From positions 1-58,751 of the forward strand of contig CALBGL010000007.1 of the NCBI GenBank assembly GCA_937892735.1: a DNA stretch of 58,751 nucleotides, read 5' to 3'. Origin of the DNA: an uncultured Clostridia bacterium (GTDB lineage: Bacteria > Bacillota > Clostridia > Lachnospirales > Bianqueaceae). The translations under genes and the position numbers were made by a program. Positions 24,733 through 33,554 of the stretch are shown here, one piece after another (within the stretch, counting starts at the first letter, position 1; the number at the start of each line of letters is the position of its first letter). The notes beneath the pieces were generated by a model. It did no database searches. It was not told where the DNA came from and saw only the letters and a list, made by a program, of their open reading frames with translations.

Positions 24733-25916
24733 GGCGTCACCTCCGAAGAATCCTCCGTCACAGCCGTATTTCCGATCTGCGCATCCAGCCATTCATACAA
24801 CTCTCTTTGTTCCGCACTCAGATTCCCGGTCTGCACGCGATTCAGGCTCTCTCTGGCATTCGCGAGATCCTCCGACTGGTACAGCGACCAGGCGGTCAGC
24901 AGCGCTGTCGTATTCTCCTGATACAAGTTGTACTCACTCTCTAGGACGCCATGTTCCTCCGTCATGAGGGCGGCCTCTTCCTGCAGCGCCGCGATCTGAT
25001 CCGTCTTCTCCTCTTGTGCTGACTCCATCTGAGCTAATTGCGCGGACAATTCATTGGATTCTCGCCGCAATGCGGACAGCTGTTCCGGCGTAACAAGCAA
25101 TGCCATAAACATGAGCCCCACGACCAGTCCCAATGCAAATAGTAAAAACTGTACTACGGATGCGTTCTGCCGTAAATATGTCCGTATCGATCGTTTGGGG
25201 GTCTTGCCCGCAAAAATCGGCATCGACAAGGACTCTGCTTCTACCGGCTCCACACTATTTCTAGCCGCTTCCTTCCCTTCTTTGCTGCCTCTCCAGCGCT
25301 CTCCTTCTTCCGCGAACAGAGATTTCAGGCGCGGCAGCTGCGGGTCCTCCGGATCGATGGCCTCGGCCTCCTGTAAAAGCATCTCCGCCTTGTCAAACTG
25401 ATGCTCGTCTATCCAGCACAGCGCCAGGAGTTCTCTCGCGCGCACATACCGATCGCTGAGGCTCACCGCTTTTTTCAGGTGCAGGAGGGCAGTATCTCGC
25501 TGCCCATCCTGTAACAGCGCAAGGCCTTCATTATACAACCACACCGCTTGCTTTAACTGCGCCGCCTTTCCCAACGCGCGCGAGGCCTTCTTCAAATACT
25601 CTACCGCCGGATTTACCGCCGCGTCCTCACAGATCACCGCGCTCTGTGTCCACTGTCCCACGGCTTCTCCGATTTCTCCCGTCTGCATATAAACGAGTCC
25701 CAGGAGATTTCGTGCCTGCAGATTCTCACGATTATATCGAATCGCTTTCTTCAACCATATCCGGGCATGCTGATACTGCTCTTTCCTCGCATACCGAAGC
25801 CCCTCATTATAAAAGCGTCCGGACGCCTTTGCCATGGCATACGCCGCTTCCAGATTATGCCCGCAATGCGTACACACCCTTCCCTCGGCCTCCTCATGAC
25901 ACATTGGGCATCTCAT
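24729..25916 (-). CDS. Zinc-ribbon, TPR, membrane and coiled-coil protein
   Basis: A 395-residue multi-domain protein. Residues 1-20 hold a zinc ribbon (CPMCHEEAEGRVCTHCGHN, two CxxC pairs), about 30-215 hold tetratricopeptide repeats, QFLLFALGLVVGLMFMALLV (about 255-275) is a transmembrane segment, and the rest is a coiled coil (QLSALRRESNELSAQLAQME) with a final TPR-like helix pair outside the membrane. The architecture suggests a membrane-anchored protein-protein scaffold with cytosolic TPRs. It overlaps the 60-residue gene upstream and the GT8 gene downstream by 4 nt each, so the three are translated together. Confidence 0.8.
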   Translation of the reverse strand: MRCPMCHEEAEGRVCTHCGHNLEAAYAMAKASGRFYNEGLRYARKEQYQHARIWLKKAIRYNRENLQARNLLGLVYMQTGEIGEAVGQWTQSAVICEDAAVNPAVEYLKKASRALGKAAQLKQAVWLYNEGLALLQDGQRDTALLHLKKAVSLSDRYVRARELLALCWIDEHQFDKAEMLLQEAEAIDPEDPQLPRLKSLFAEEGERWRGSKEGKEAARNSVEPVEAESLSMPIFAGKTPKRSIRTYLRQNASVVQFLLFALGLVVGLMFMALLVTPEQLSALRRESNELSAQLAQMESAQEEKTDQIAALQEEAALMTEEHGVLESEYNLYQENTTALLTAWSLYQSEDLANARESLNRVQTGNLSAEQRELYEWLDAQIGNTAVTEDSSEVTP

Positions 25917-26095
25917 TGCACATCCTCCAGTCCTAACTGATCAAACTGTTTGGACGAGTTCTTCTGTACATCCTGCACCATATAACGCAAAAGTGTCTGC
26001 AGATCTTCCGCCTCTTCTCCTTTCAGGTCGAAGGCCACCAGATCCGCGTCCACACTCGGCTTAAAATTCTTTAGCTCTTCCTGAAAATCAAACAT
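25913..26095 (-). CDS. Small acidic protein of unknown function
   Basis: A 60-residue soluble protein, MFDFQEELKNFKPSVDADLV at the N-terminus and a helical acidic remainder (KGEEAEDLQTLLRYMVQDVQ). Supported as a gene by a ribosome site (GGAAGG), 8-nt overlap with folC and 4-nt ATGA overlap with the TPR gene. It has no known motif. The tight coupling suggests a partner of the TPR protein. Confidence 0.7.
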   Translation of the reverse strand: MFDFQEELKNFKPSVDADLVAFDLKGEEAEDLQTLLRYMVQDVQKNSSKQFDQLGLEDVQ

Positions 26096-27380
26096 TTTTT
26101 CCTTCCCTTTCTAGGCACTCCAACACCTCTCCCACCAGATATAACGATCCGGCACAAAGAATCAGCCCACCCTGCGCCGTCTCTTTGCGGGCACGTTGTA
26201 GCCCCTCTTCCACACTTTCCGCCATCTCTATCTCGAATTCTCTCTGATAGGGAGATACCCACTCCATAAACTCTTGCGGTGTCAGTCCCGCTTCATCCCG
26301 CATCCGGGCAAACAAAACCCGCCGAAACGGTGCTTCGGTCAATAATCCCTTCAACATAGAAGAGATATCCTTTTTTCCCAGCGCGCTGAAAAGAAGAGTC
26401 ACATCCTTGCCCTGCAGATGACGGCGGCACCAGCTTCCCAACGCAGCCGCACCTTCTTCGTTATGGGCTCCCTCCAACAGAAGATCCGCACTTCCTGTCT
26501 CCGCAATCCACTGCATACGTCCATTCCATCTGGCCTTTTCGACGCCCCGACGTATCGCGTCCTGAGAAAGTCCCAGCACGCGCGCCGCCGCTAGCGCGGT
26601 CTTCAGGTTTTCCACCTGATAATCCCCGCATAAGGACGTGTGTACTTTCATGCCGTCAGCATAGACCTGAATTCCCTTCTCATCATTCTCGATAATCTGA
26701 ATCGTCAGGTCATCCGCCCGATATACCGGACATCCTGTTTCCTCCGCATGATGGCGAAATACTTCCATAACCTCCGGCCTGTTATGTCCCACCACCACGG
26801 GGCAGCCCGGCTTCATGATCCCCGCCTTCTCCGCGGCAATCTCCGGGATCGTCTGTCCCAGCACCTTCGTATGATCCAGACTGATGGAGGCGATCACACT
26901 GCATAACGGGGCTTCGACAATGTTGGTGGCGTCCAGCCGGCCGCCTACGCCGACTTCCAGCACGACCACATCCACGTTCTCCTCCGCGAAATAAACCAGC
27001 GCTATCGCCGTTACCAGCTGAAAGAACGTCGGATGGGCCTTCCCCTCTTTCTCCATCTTTTCCGCGGCCACCCGCACTCTCGTACCGATCTGTGCGAAAT
27101 CCTCCGCTCCGATCTCCTGTCCGTCCACTTGAATGCGCTCCGTATATCGAACCAGGTGCGGAGATGTGTATAGCCCGGTCTTTTTCCCGCTTTGCCGCAG
27201 CATGCTGGCAAGGAGCGCGCAGGTGGTTCCTTTTCCATTGGTTCCGGCTACATGCACCACGGGCAATCCTTTTTCAGGATTGCCCAGTTTTTCCATGAGC
27301 TGGTACATGTTGCGGAGTCCGTCCTTTTTCCCATACAGACTGACCCCTTCCAGCCACTCGATACATTCTTGATAGTTCAA
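26088..27380 (-). CDS. folC: Folylpolyglutamate synthase / dihydrofolate synthase
   Basis: A 430-residue Mur-ligase-fold enzyme that adds glutamate to folates (and often to dihydropteroate). The ATP loop is VVHVAGTNGKGTTCALLASM, SPHLVRYTERI is the folate loop, VLEVGVGGRLDATNIV and SLDHTKVLGQTIPEIAAEK are the Mg and ATP segments, and LLEGAHNEEGA follows. It begins 14 nt after valS; the valS-folC pair is conserved in many Firmicutes, so folC expression is probably tied to the valS T-box. Confidence 0.94.
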   Translation of the reverse strand: MNYQECIEWLEGVSLYGKKDGLRNMYQLMEKLGNPEKGLPVVHVAGTNGKGTTCALLASMLRQSGKKTGLYTSPHLVRYTERIQVDGQEIGAEDFAQIGTRVRVAAEKMEKEGKAHPTFFQLVTAIALVYFAEENVDVVVLEVGVGGRLDATNIVEAPLCSVIASISLDHTKVLGQTIPEIAAEKAGIMKPGCPVVVGHNRPEVMEVFRHHAEETGCPVYRADDLTIQIIENDEKGIQVYADGMKVHTSLCGDYQVENLKTALAAARVLGLSQDAIRRGVEKARWNGRMQWIAETGSADLLLEGAHNEEGAAALGSWCRRHLQGKDVTLLFSALGKKDISSMLKGLLTEAPFRRVLFARMRDEAGLTPQEFMEWVSPYQREFEIEMAESVEEGLQRARKETAQGGLILCAGSLYLVGEVLECLEREGKNV

Positions 27381-27394
27381 ATCGATGTCCTTCC

Positions 27395-30034
27395 TCAGCC
27401 CAGCCGGCGCAGCTGCTCTTCTACCTGCCGCTGCATCGCCTCATATTTGGCCTTTTTCTTGCGTTCTTCCTCTACCACTGCCTGCGGCGCTTTAGAAACA
27501 AAACCAGGATTCTCCAGCTTCTTCGCCGTGCGCTCAATCTCTTTGGCCAGGCGATCCCATTCCTTCTGAAGACGCCCCTTCTCCTTCTCCAGATCCACCA
27601 ACTGTTCCAGCGGAATGAAAGCCGTCGCCAGATGCAGCGGAATAGAAACTGCTGTCTCGCTGATTCCTGTCATATCGTTCTGCACCTTGACTTCCGAAGC
27701 AAACGCCAGTGGTACCAAGAACTCGGCGCCATTCTCGAAGATCCGTCTTGTCGCCGCATCCTCAGACACGAAGATGACCTGGCTCTTCTGCTTCGGCGGC
27801 ACATTCATCTGTGTACGAATGTTACGAATGCCGCGAATGGCCTCCTTCATTGCCTCTACTTCTTCCGTCTCCTGCGGGAAACTCCAATCCTCCCGGTATT
27901 TCGGCCAAGCCGCGTACATGATCGTCTCTTCCTGGGGACGGATATACGAATACAATTCCTCCGTGATGAAAGGCATGTAGGGATGCAGCAGTTTCAACGC
28001 GTTGGCTAGTACCGTCACAAGCGTCCACATGGCTGCCGTGCGGTCTGCGCAGGGTTCCTTATAGAGTCTGGCCTTGACCATCTCAATATACCAATCACAG
28101 AACTCCTCCCAGAAGAAATGCTCCAGCGCATCGGCCGCGATTCCCAGATCATATTTAACCAGGCTCTCCGTCACTTCCTTAGCCAGTGTGTTCACCTTCG
28201 ACAGAATCCAGCGGTCGGCCGCCGTCAATTCCTGCGCCGAAAGCTCCTCCGGCAGCTCTTCTTTCTGATTCATCAACACGAACCTTGTCGCGTTCCAGAT
28301 CTTATTAGCAAAGTTTCGGCTCGCCTCCACCTTCTCATCGTAATACCGCATATCGTTGCCCGGCGCGTTGCCTGTCACCAGCGTGAAACGCAGCGCATCC
28401 GCGCCATACTTGTCGATGACCATCAGCGGATCGATCCCATTCCCCAGGCTCTTACTCATCTTACGGCCCTGGCTGTCCCGCACGATCCCGTGCATCAGGA
28501 CATCCTTAAAGGGCAGTTTACCGGTATACTCCAACCCGGAGAAGACCATACGCGCTACCCAGAAGAAGATGATATCATACCCCGTCACCAGCGCACTGGT
28601 AGGATAATACCGCTTATACATCTCGGTCTCTTCCGGCCATCCCAGCGTAGAAAAGGGCCACAACGCGGAGCTGAACCAGGTGTCCAAACAATCCTCATCC
28701 TGATACATGTCCGCACATCCGCACTGGGGACACTTTTCCGGCTTCTCATGCGCTACCTCCATGTGACCGCATTTCGGACAGTAGTAGGCCGGAATCCGGT
28801 GTCCCCACCAGAGCTGCCTCGAAATACACCAGTCGCGGATGTTCTCCATCCAATGCAGGTAAATCTTACCGTACCGCTCCGGGAAGAACCGGAGTTCCCC
28901 GTTTTTCAGCACATCAATCGCGGGCTTCGCCAGTTCATCCATCTTCACGAACCATTGCGGCTTCACCATCGGCTCGACCACGGTATGGCATCTGTCATGC
29001 GTGCCCACGTTATGACGATGGGGCTCGATGCTGACAAGCAGTCCCTGCTCCTTCAGGTCTTCCACGATGGCCTTGCGCGCCTCGTAACGATCCATACCGG
29101 CATACTTGCCGCCGCGCTCGTTGATCTTACCATCATCCGTCATCACACAGATCTGCTCCAGATTGTGCCGCAGGCCCACCTCGAAGTCGTTCGGATCATG
29201 CGCGGGCGTGATCTTCACCGCGCCCGTTCCAAACTCCTGATCCACATAGTCATCGGCAATCACCGGAATCTCCCGGCCCACCAGAGGCAGCACGAGCGTC
29301 TTGCCCACGCAGTCTTTGTAACGCGCATCCTGCGGATTCACGGCCACGGCTGTATCGCCCAGGAGCGTCTCCGGCCGCGTCGTAGCGATCTCCACGTATC
29401 CGCTGCCGTCTTTATAAGGATATCGGATATGCCAGAAGAATCCATCCTGCTCCTCGTACTCCACCTCCGCATCGGAGATCGACGTCTTACACTCGGGGCA
29501 CCAGTTGATGATCTTGGAACTCTTGTAGATCCATCCCTTCTTATACAAATAGATAAAGACTTCCTCTACCGCATGGGAAAGCCCCTCGTCCATTGTGAAC
29601 CGCGTACGGCTCCAATCGCAGGAAGCCCCCAGCTTCTTGAGCTGTTGGATAATCCGGCTCTCGTATTTCTCTTTCCAGGCCCAGGCTCGCTTCATGAAAG
29701 CATCCCGTCCGATCTCTTCCTTAGTCAACCCCTCTTTGGCAAGCTGCTCCACCAGTTTGACCTCCGTCGCGATGCTGGCATGATCCGTACCCGGCTGCCA
29801 CAGCACGTTATAGCCTTCCATCCGCTTATAACGCACCAAGATATCCTGCATCGTCTCATCCAGCGCATGCCCCATATGCAACTGTCCTGTTACATTCGGA
29901 GGCGGGATCACAATCGAAAAGTTTTCCTTATCCGGGTCTTCCCCCGCCTTAAAATATCCATTGGCCTCCCACTTTGCGTAGAGTCTGTCTTCTACCTCTT
30001 TGGGATCATACTTGCTGGCTAGTTCCTGATTCAT
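27395..30034 (-). CDS. valS: Valyl-tRNA synthetase
   Basis: Class I aminoacyl-tRNA synthetase of 879 residues. The HIGH motif is PPPNVTGQLHMGHALDE, KMSKS is in GRKMSKSLGNGIDP, the editing domain contains ATTRPETLLGDTAVAV, and the C-terminal coiled coil (LEKEKGRLQKEWDRLAKEIE) typical of ValRS is present. Start: ATG 30034 with AGGAGG 6 nt upstream gives MNQELASKYDPKEVEDRLY; the frame continues upstream into the T-box terminator region without support. Expression is expected to respond to uncharged tRNA-Val through the upstream T-box. Confidence 0.96.
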   Translation of the reverse strand: MNQELASKYDPKEVEDRLYAKWEANGYFKAGEDPDKENFSIVIPPPNVTGQLHMGHALDETMQDILVRYKRMEGYNVLWQPGTDHASIATEVKLVEQLAKEGLTKEEIGRDAFMKRAWAWKEKYESRIIQQLKKLGASCDWSRTRFTMDEGLSHAVEEVFIYLYKKGWIYKSSKIINWCPECKTSISDAEVEYEEQDGFFWHIRYPYKDGSGYVEIATTRPETLLGDTAVAVNPQDARYKDCVGKTLVLPLVGREIPVIADDYVDQEFGTGAVKITPAHDPNDFEVGLRHNLEQICVMTDDGKINERGGKYAGMDRYEARKAIVEDLKEQGLLVSIEPHRHNVGTHDRCHTVVEPMVKPQWFVKMDELAKPAIDVLKNGELRFFPERYGKIYLHWMENIRDWCISRQLWWGHRIPAYYCPKCGHMEVAHEKPEKCPQCGCADMYQDEDCLDTWFSSALWPFSTLGWPEETEMYKRYYPTSALVTGYDIIFFWVARMVFSGLEYTGKLPFKDVLMHGIVRDSQGRKMSKSLGNGIDPLMVIDKYGADALRFTLVTGNAPGNDMRYYDEKVEASRNFANKIWNATRFVLMNQKEELPEELSAQELTAADRWILSKVNTLAKEVTESLVKYDLGIAADALEHFFWEEFCDWYIEMVKARLYKEPCADRTAAMWTLVTVLANALKLLHPYMPFITEELYSYIRPQEETIMYAAWPKYREDWSFPQETEEVEAMKEAIRGIRNIRTQMNVPPKQKSQVIFVSEDAATRRIFENGAEFLVPLAFASEVKVQNDMTGISETAVSIPLHLATAFIPLEQLVDLEKEKGRLQKEWDRLAKEIERTAKKLENPGFVSKAPQAVVEEERKKKAKYEAMQRQVEEQLRRLG

Positions 30035-30092
30035 CATATGCCTCCTCTTTCTCGCATACGGCCCACCAATGAGCCCTATGATCTGATAGATA

Positions 30093-30312
30093 AAATAAAA
30101 GGCCTCCACCCTCTAAGGGCGGAGACCGCGGTACCACCTTAATTTATCACTCCATGCCCTAACGCGGCAAACGTCCCGAACTACTTGTCTTCCCCCGGGC
30201 TGGTGCAGCAAAGCTGCCGAAGCGACCTTCCGAAACCTGAACCTTAAGAACCTCACACCCCATGGTTCTCTCTCTGCAAGGCTGTGTCCCGTACTCCTCT
30301 TCTCACCATTTC
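30093..30312 (-). ncRNA. T-box riboswitch leader of valS-folC
   Basis: The leader carries the T-box sequence GGTGGTACCGCGG on the minus strand (plus 30138-30126). It is followed by a terminator (CTCCGCCCT/AGGGTGGAG with G-U pairs, 30124-30104) and a T-rich run (30100-30093). Upstream are AGAGGAGTACGGG and GCAGAGAGAGAACC, the Stem I AGUA-loop and AG-bulge features. This class senses uncharged tRNA and relieves termination. The Val specifier codon could not be fixed by eye (GTT and GTC candidates). Confidence 0.93.
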
Positions 30313-30318
30313 TCCATA

Positions 30319-30347
30319 ACTATAACGGATTTCAGAAGCGTTGTCAA
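30319..30347 (-). promoter_or_regulatory. Promoter of valS T-box transcript
   Basis: TTGACA (30347-30342), 17 bp, TATAGT (30324-30319) on the minus strand. The -35 lies within 11 bp of the end of the HipA-like gene. Confidence 0.85.
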
Positions 30348-30357
30348 GATGAATTTG

Positions 30358-31566
30358 CTAGTTCCTGTAATCTTCTGCCTGGTTCCTTTCCACATCGCCT
30401 TCCGTCGATATGATTTCTCTCTGAATCCCTCTTTCAGCCATCTCCTTGATCCTTTCGATTCTTCGATGCATGGAAAATAAAATGGCTTCCATCCGTTCCT
30501 CTTCTATATATGCTCCGATACGGCGCATCCAGGCATCCAGGCCGCATAGCGCCTCAAAATCAATCCAGTCAAAAGATGACACCAGGTTCAGCTGATCTTC
30601 ATGGCGCTTTTTAAAGGGTTTGCAGAGAATCCCCGTACCACTTCGAATCTGCTGTGCCGTCTTATCGTATCCCAGCGCCGAACCGCTGTCATATATCGGA
30701 GCAAATCCAATCCAGGAAAGTGACGCGACATCCCGCAGCAGTCCAAAATTGCTCAGATGACGATCCTCATTCGCCAGAATATAATCCAGTACGATCATCT
30801 GGTCCAGATCGGGAATGACGCTTGGAGCTCCTAACACCTCACAGCAATTCACGAAATGCTGATATACCGAGGTGCTGCTGGCTTTTTTTTGCGTTTGCAT
30901 GATTCGCCATGCACTGACAAGCTCCGTATCTTGTGTCACAAAATCTTCACAGAGACTATAGGGCTTTCCATCTCTCATCACCAACGTATACGGAACATGG
31001 CGGATCCCTAGCCTATCCATCACTTCCGATGCCACAACTTCCGCAAAAGGCTGCTGAAAATACGGTGGACTCCCACCCTTCAGCAAATATGGTCTCTTGT
31101 CAATCCATTCCCAGCGCTTTTTCAGGTAGCCATCTGTCGTAGAATCCGGAGAATGCAGATCCACCGCGCCTTTCATCTCCCGCTGTCCCATTAAAGCATT
31201 CCCCACATCTTCGGAAAAGGCATGCGCAAAGAAATTTTTCTCCTTCCAGGTGAAATGGCTCCCTTCCGGTCGTATCCAATACGCATCGGATACGCTCATT
31301 CCCAGACTCTGAAGTGAAAGCATAGCAGGATTCGCAATCTGAAGATCAGAAAGCGCCTCCGGCACGCCCTCTCGGTAGAGCGGAATCCTGCGATCCGCCC
31401 ACCACTCGTTCAACGCCGTACGGTCCGCTATCCCCCGGCGTATCGGCACTCCCACCGGCATGCGTTCTGCTTCCCATACCTGATAAATCTTCTGAATCCT
31501 TCCTGTTGTTTCCTCGATTTCCAGATCCGCCACAACGATATCTTGCTGCATCAGACTGTATTTCAT
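30358..31566 (-). CDS. HipA-like kinase-fold protein
   Basis: A 402-residue protein with an N-terminal region (MKYSLMQQDIVVADLEIEE) and a HipA-type kinase-like domain: YLLKGGSPPYFQQPFAEVVA with nucleotide-binding Lys/Gly elements, LDYILANEDRHLSNFGLLRD as the catalytic NxDRH/N loop, and FAPIYDSGSAL as the metal-binding Asp-x-Gly segment. Full catalytic residues appear present. No HipB-like antitoxin is adjacent, so it is not a classical hipBA locus; similar stand-alone proteins are common in Clostridia with unknown targets. The start at 31566 has GGAGG about 10 nt upstream; ATG 31575 is a possible alternative. The frame continues upstream only through repeat DNA. Confidence 0.78.
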   Translation of the reverse strand: MKYSLMQQDIVVADLEIEETTGRIQKIYQVWEAERMPVGVPIRRGIADRTALNEWWADRRIPLYREGVPEALSDLQIANPAMLSLQSLGMSVSDAYWIRPEGSHFTWKEKNFFAHAFSEDVGNALMGQREMKGAVDLHSPDSTTDGYLKKRWEWIDKRPYLLKGGSPPYFQQPFAEVVASEVMDRLGIRHVPYTLVMRDGKPYSLCEDFVTQDTELVSAWRIMQTQKKASSTSVYQHFVNCCEVLGAPSVIPDLDQMIVLDYILANEDRHLSNFGLLRDVASLSWIGFAPIYDSGSALGYDKTAQQIRSGTGILCKPFKKRHEDQLNLVSSFDWIDFEALCGLDAWMRRIGAYIEEERMEAILFSMHRRIERIKEMAERGIQREIISTEGDVERNQAEDYRN

Positions 31567-31624
31567 CCGGCTCATCCCTCCCTTCCTTGATCCTAGTATA
31601 ATCAAAATTCGGAGGGACGTCAAC

Positions 31625-31813
31625 GGGGTTTTCTCATTAGTCGCTCCACGGAAATTGTTACATCGCCTCGAAACCAATGAGAAATCCTGGGGTTTTCTCA
31701 TTAGTCGCTCCACGGAAATTGTTACATCGCCTCGAAACCAATGAGAAATCCTGGGGTTTTCTCATTAGTCACCCACGGAAATTGTTACATCGCCCATGTA
31801 CTAATGAGAATCC
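31625..31813. repeat. Array of three 64-bp palindromic repeat units
   Basis: Units at 31625-31688, 31689-31752 and 31753-31813 follow each other without spacers; the first two are identical. Each contains TTTTCTCATTAGT and ACCAATGAGAAA as inverted arms (12-13 bp) around a centre AAATTGTTACATCGCC. The third is diverged at its right side. The same family occurs at 17177-17297. The array lies between the divergent HipA-like gene and the YHGS-motif gene. Confidence 0.9.
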
Positions 31814-31857
31814 AAGAGGACCCTCTCCCTTTCTTTTCAGGAATTTGCACAATCAGA

Positions 31858-31886
31858 TTGTTTTTTTCTCCTCTTTGTGATATGAT
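31858..31886 (+). promoter_or_regulatory. Promoter of the 31920 gene
   Basis: TTGTTT (31858-31863), 17 bp, TATGAT (31881-31886), then GAGGAGG (31905-31911) and the ATG at 31920. Confidence 0.6.
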
Positions 31887-31919
31887 GACCTTAAACAACA
31901 TTACGAGGAGGCGACGCCT

Positions 31920-32234
31920 ATGACCATCGAGATCATCCCAGAGGGACTCTGGTATCATGGATCTCCCATACGGTTATCCGAATTGCGCACTGGCAGTACG
32001 ATCACACAGTGGCGCGCACTGGCCGAAGCATTCTCGCATAAGCCGCATTCTCTTTGCTATGACGATATGGGCAGGATCGAGCATGATGGACAGGAAAAGG
32101 GATATCTATACGTCATTGATGAACCCATAGAAGTCGGACAAGATATATACCCTCATCCTCGATCAACAATGGATACAAATGCAGAATTTCTAACAAAACG
32201 TCCTCTGCGCGTTAAGCTCATTGCCAAGTTGTGA
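31920..32234 (+). CDS. Small protein with YHGS motif, function unknown
   Basis: A 104-residue soluble protein. It has GLWYHGSPIRLSELRTGSTI near the N-terminus and HPRSTMDTNAEFLTKRPLRV near the end. The YHGS...GSTIT layout recalls the start of ADP-ribosyltransferase-fold proteins (Tpt1/KptA-like), but other catalytic residues are not clear and the protein is short. A good ribosome site (GAGGAGG, 8 nt) and promoter support it as a gene. It is 25 nt upstream of the membrane protein gene and probably cotranscribed. Function not assigned. Confidence 0.7.
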   Translation: MTIEIIPEGLWYHGSPIRLSELRTGSTITQWRALAEAFSHKPHSLCYDDMGRIEHDGQEKGYLYVIDEPIEVGQDIYPHPRSTMDTNAEFLTKRPLRVKLIAKL

Positions 32235-32259
32235 GCTATTGCTGGGAGGTATGGATGCT

Positions 32260-33483
32260 ATGAAGTATAAAGTTTCCCTACATGATTTATTCTGTACGTA
32301 CTTTTTCTCCTATCCTTTCTTTGCCGTAGCCATCTATGCTCTGATCACCATAACAGGCAATTCACTGCATTATCTCTTGGTTCATGCCATGCTCTGGATC
32401 CCCGGCTATCTGTACTGGCTGCGAGAACATGCGGATCGATTTCCCAATCACGGTTCACTGGTGGCACTTCACTTGCCCATCTTTCTCATGTTTCTCCCCT
32501 ACCTCTTGCTGGGATGGACGAACACATTCTTCGTGATCTTGCCTCTGCTCCTCTTCCTTTTCTTTTTCTCGCTATCCATGCTGACCACAGGAATGCGGCT
32601 TACCATCACATCGGGATCCCTGGCGCTCTTCGGCGCGCTCTTTCTCGTTCTTTTCTTCAATACGCAATCTGATGATCTCCGCTTCTATCTGACTCTGACG
32701 GTAGCTGTTCTGATTCTTCTCTATTGGACGGATCTCCATTATACTCACGTGGATGCCCTTCTGGATCATTCTTCCTCTGTCCTGCATCAGAATGAAAAAT
32801 ACACTCGCAGACGCAGCCACTCTCTATTTCTTGCTACCTGTCTCTGTACTCTGATACTCGCCCTTGTCTCGATTTTTCTAGGATTGGATGAAGGACTCGG
32901 ATATTTGATCACTCCTGTATTACAGACTGCGCAGCACCTCTTTCGCCGCGTCTTTCCTCTGGCAGAAGATGTAGATGAGCCGCTCCCTTTTGATGATCCT
33001 GCATGGTTCCAGCCTCAGGGACGCAAATGGTGGGAAGAATTGCGAAATGGACATGAATCCGTCTTCTGGCAATCCATGGAATATCTCATATTTCTTCTAT
33101 TTGCCATACTTCTGATTCTTCTTATCGTCTGGTTCTTCCGCCGCATGCGAAGGAAATATGCTCCGTCCGTTGTGTCAAAGGAAACTGCCTACCATGAAGA
33201 AAAAGATCTATACGTCGAAAATCTGACATCTGTGAAGCCCTCCATCCGCATCATAGATTCTTCCAATGCTCGCAAGGTTCGGCGGCTCTATCAGAAAACC
33301 GTAGAGAAGAAGATCAACGCGGGGCTTCCCATCACCCCCGATAAAACCCCCGGTGAAATTCGTCAGATGGTTGATACTTCGGGGTTTAATCAGTTGACAT
33401 CTTTATATGAAAAGGCCCGTTATACCGAAGAACCCATCTCTTCTCAAGAACTGAGGGAGATCGGACGACACCACTCCGAATAA
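32260..33483 (+). CDS. Membrane protein with C-terminal DUF4129-like domain
   Basis: A 407-residue protein with five or six transmembrane segments in the first 210 residues, an extracytoplasmic loop rich in Trp/Pro (about 230-280), another membrane segment (MEYLIFLLFAILLILLIVWF) and a cytosolic C-terminal domain ARKVRRLYQKTVEKKINAGL, then TPGEIRQMV and LTSLYEKARY. That tail matches DUF4129, often found beside transglutaminase-like proteins, though none is here. ATG 32260 is preferred because GGGAGGT ends 10 nt upstream and abuts ATG 32251. Confidence 0.7.
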   Translation: MKYKVSLHDLFCTYFFSYPFFAVAIYALITITGNSLHYLLVHAMLWIPGYLYWLREHADRFPNHGSLVALHLPIFLMFLPYLLLGWTNTFFVILPLLLFLFFFSLSMLTTGMRLTITSGSLALFGALFLVLFFNTQSDDLRFYLTLTVAVLILLYWTDLHYTHVDALLDHSSSVLHQNEKYTRRRSHSLFLATCLCTLILALVSIFLGLDEGLGYLITPVLQTAQHLFRRVFPLAEDVDEPLPFDDPAWFQPQGRKWWEELRNGHESVFWQSMEYLIFLLFAILLILLIVWFFRRMRRKYAPSVVSKETAYHEEKDLYVENLTSVKPSIRIIDSSNARKVRRLYQKTVEKKINAGLPITPDKTPGEIRQMVDTSGFNQLTSLYEKARYTEEPISSQELREIGRHHSE

Positions 33484-33489
33484 AACACG

Positions 33490-33534
33490 AAGGCGTCCTT
33501 CAAGTCCATACAAACTTGGAGGACGCCCTTTTGT
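33490..33534. terminator. Bidirectional terminator
   Basis: AAGGCGTCCTTCAAGT pairs with ACTTGGAGGACGCCCTT (two non-Watson-Crick positions), with TTTTG on the plus side. It separates the converging membrane-protein gene and ABC exporter genes. Confidence 0.75.
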
Positions 33535-33554
33535 CTTACAAGATTTTGCCTGTT

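Noticed and set aside
28118..30022. 634-codon plus-strand reading frame opposite valS
   Set aside because: It is the mirror of the valS coding strand, has His/Arg/Leu-rich composition without any motif, and valS is certain.
30358..31566. Classical hipBA toxin-antitoxin pair
   Set aside because: No helix-turn-helix HipB gene precedes or follows the HipA-like gene.
31625..31813. Repeat array as a CRISPR
   Set aside because: Units are contiguous with no unique spacers, are 64 bp long, and no cas gene is in the window.
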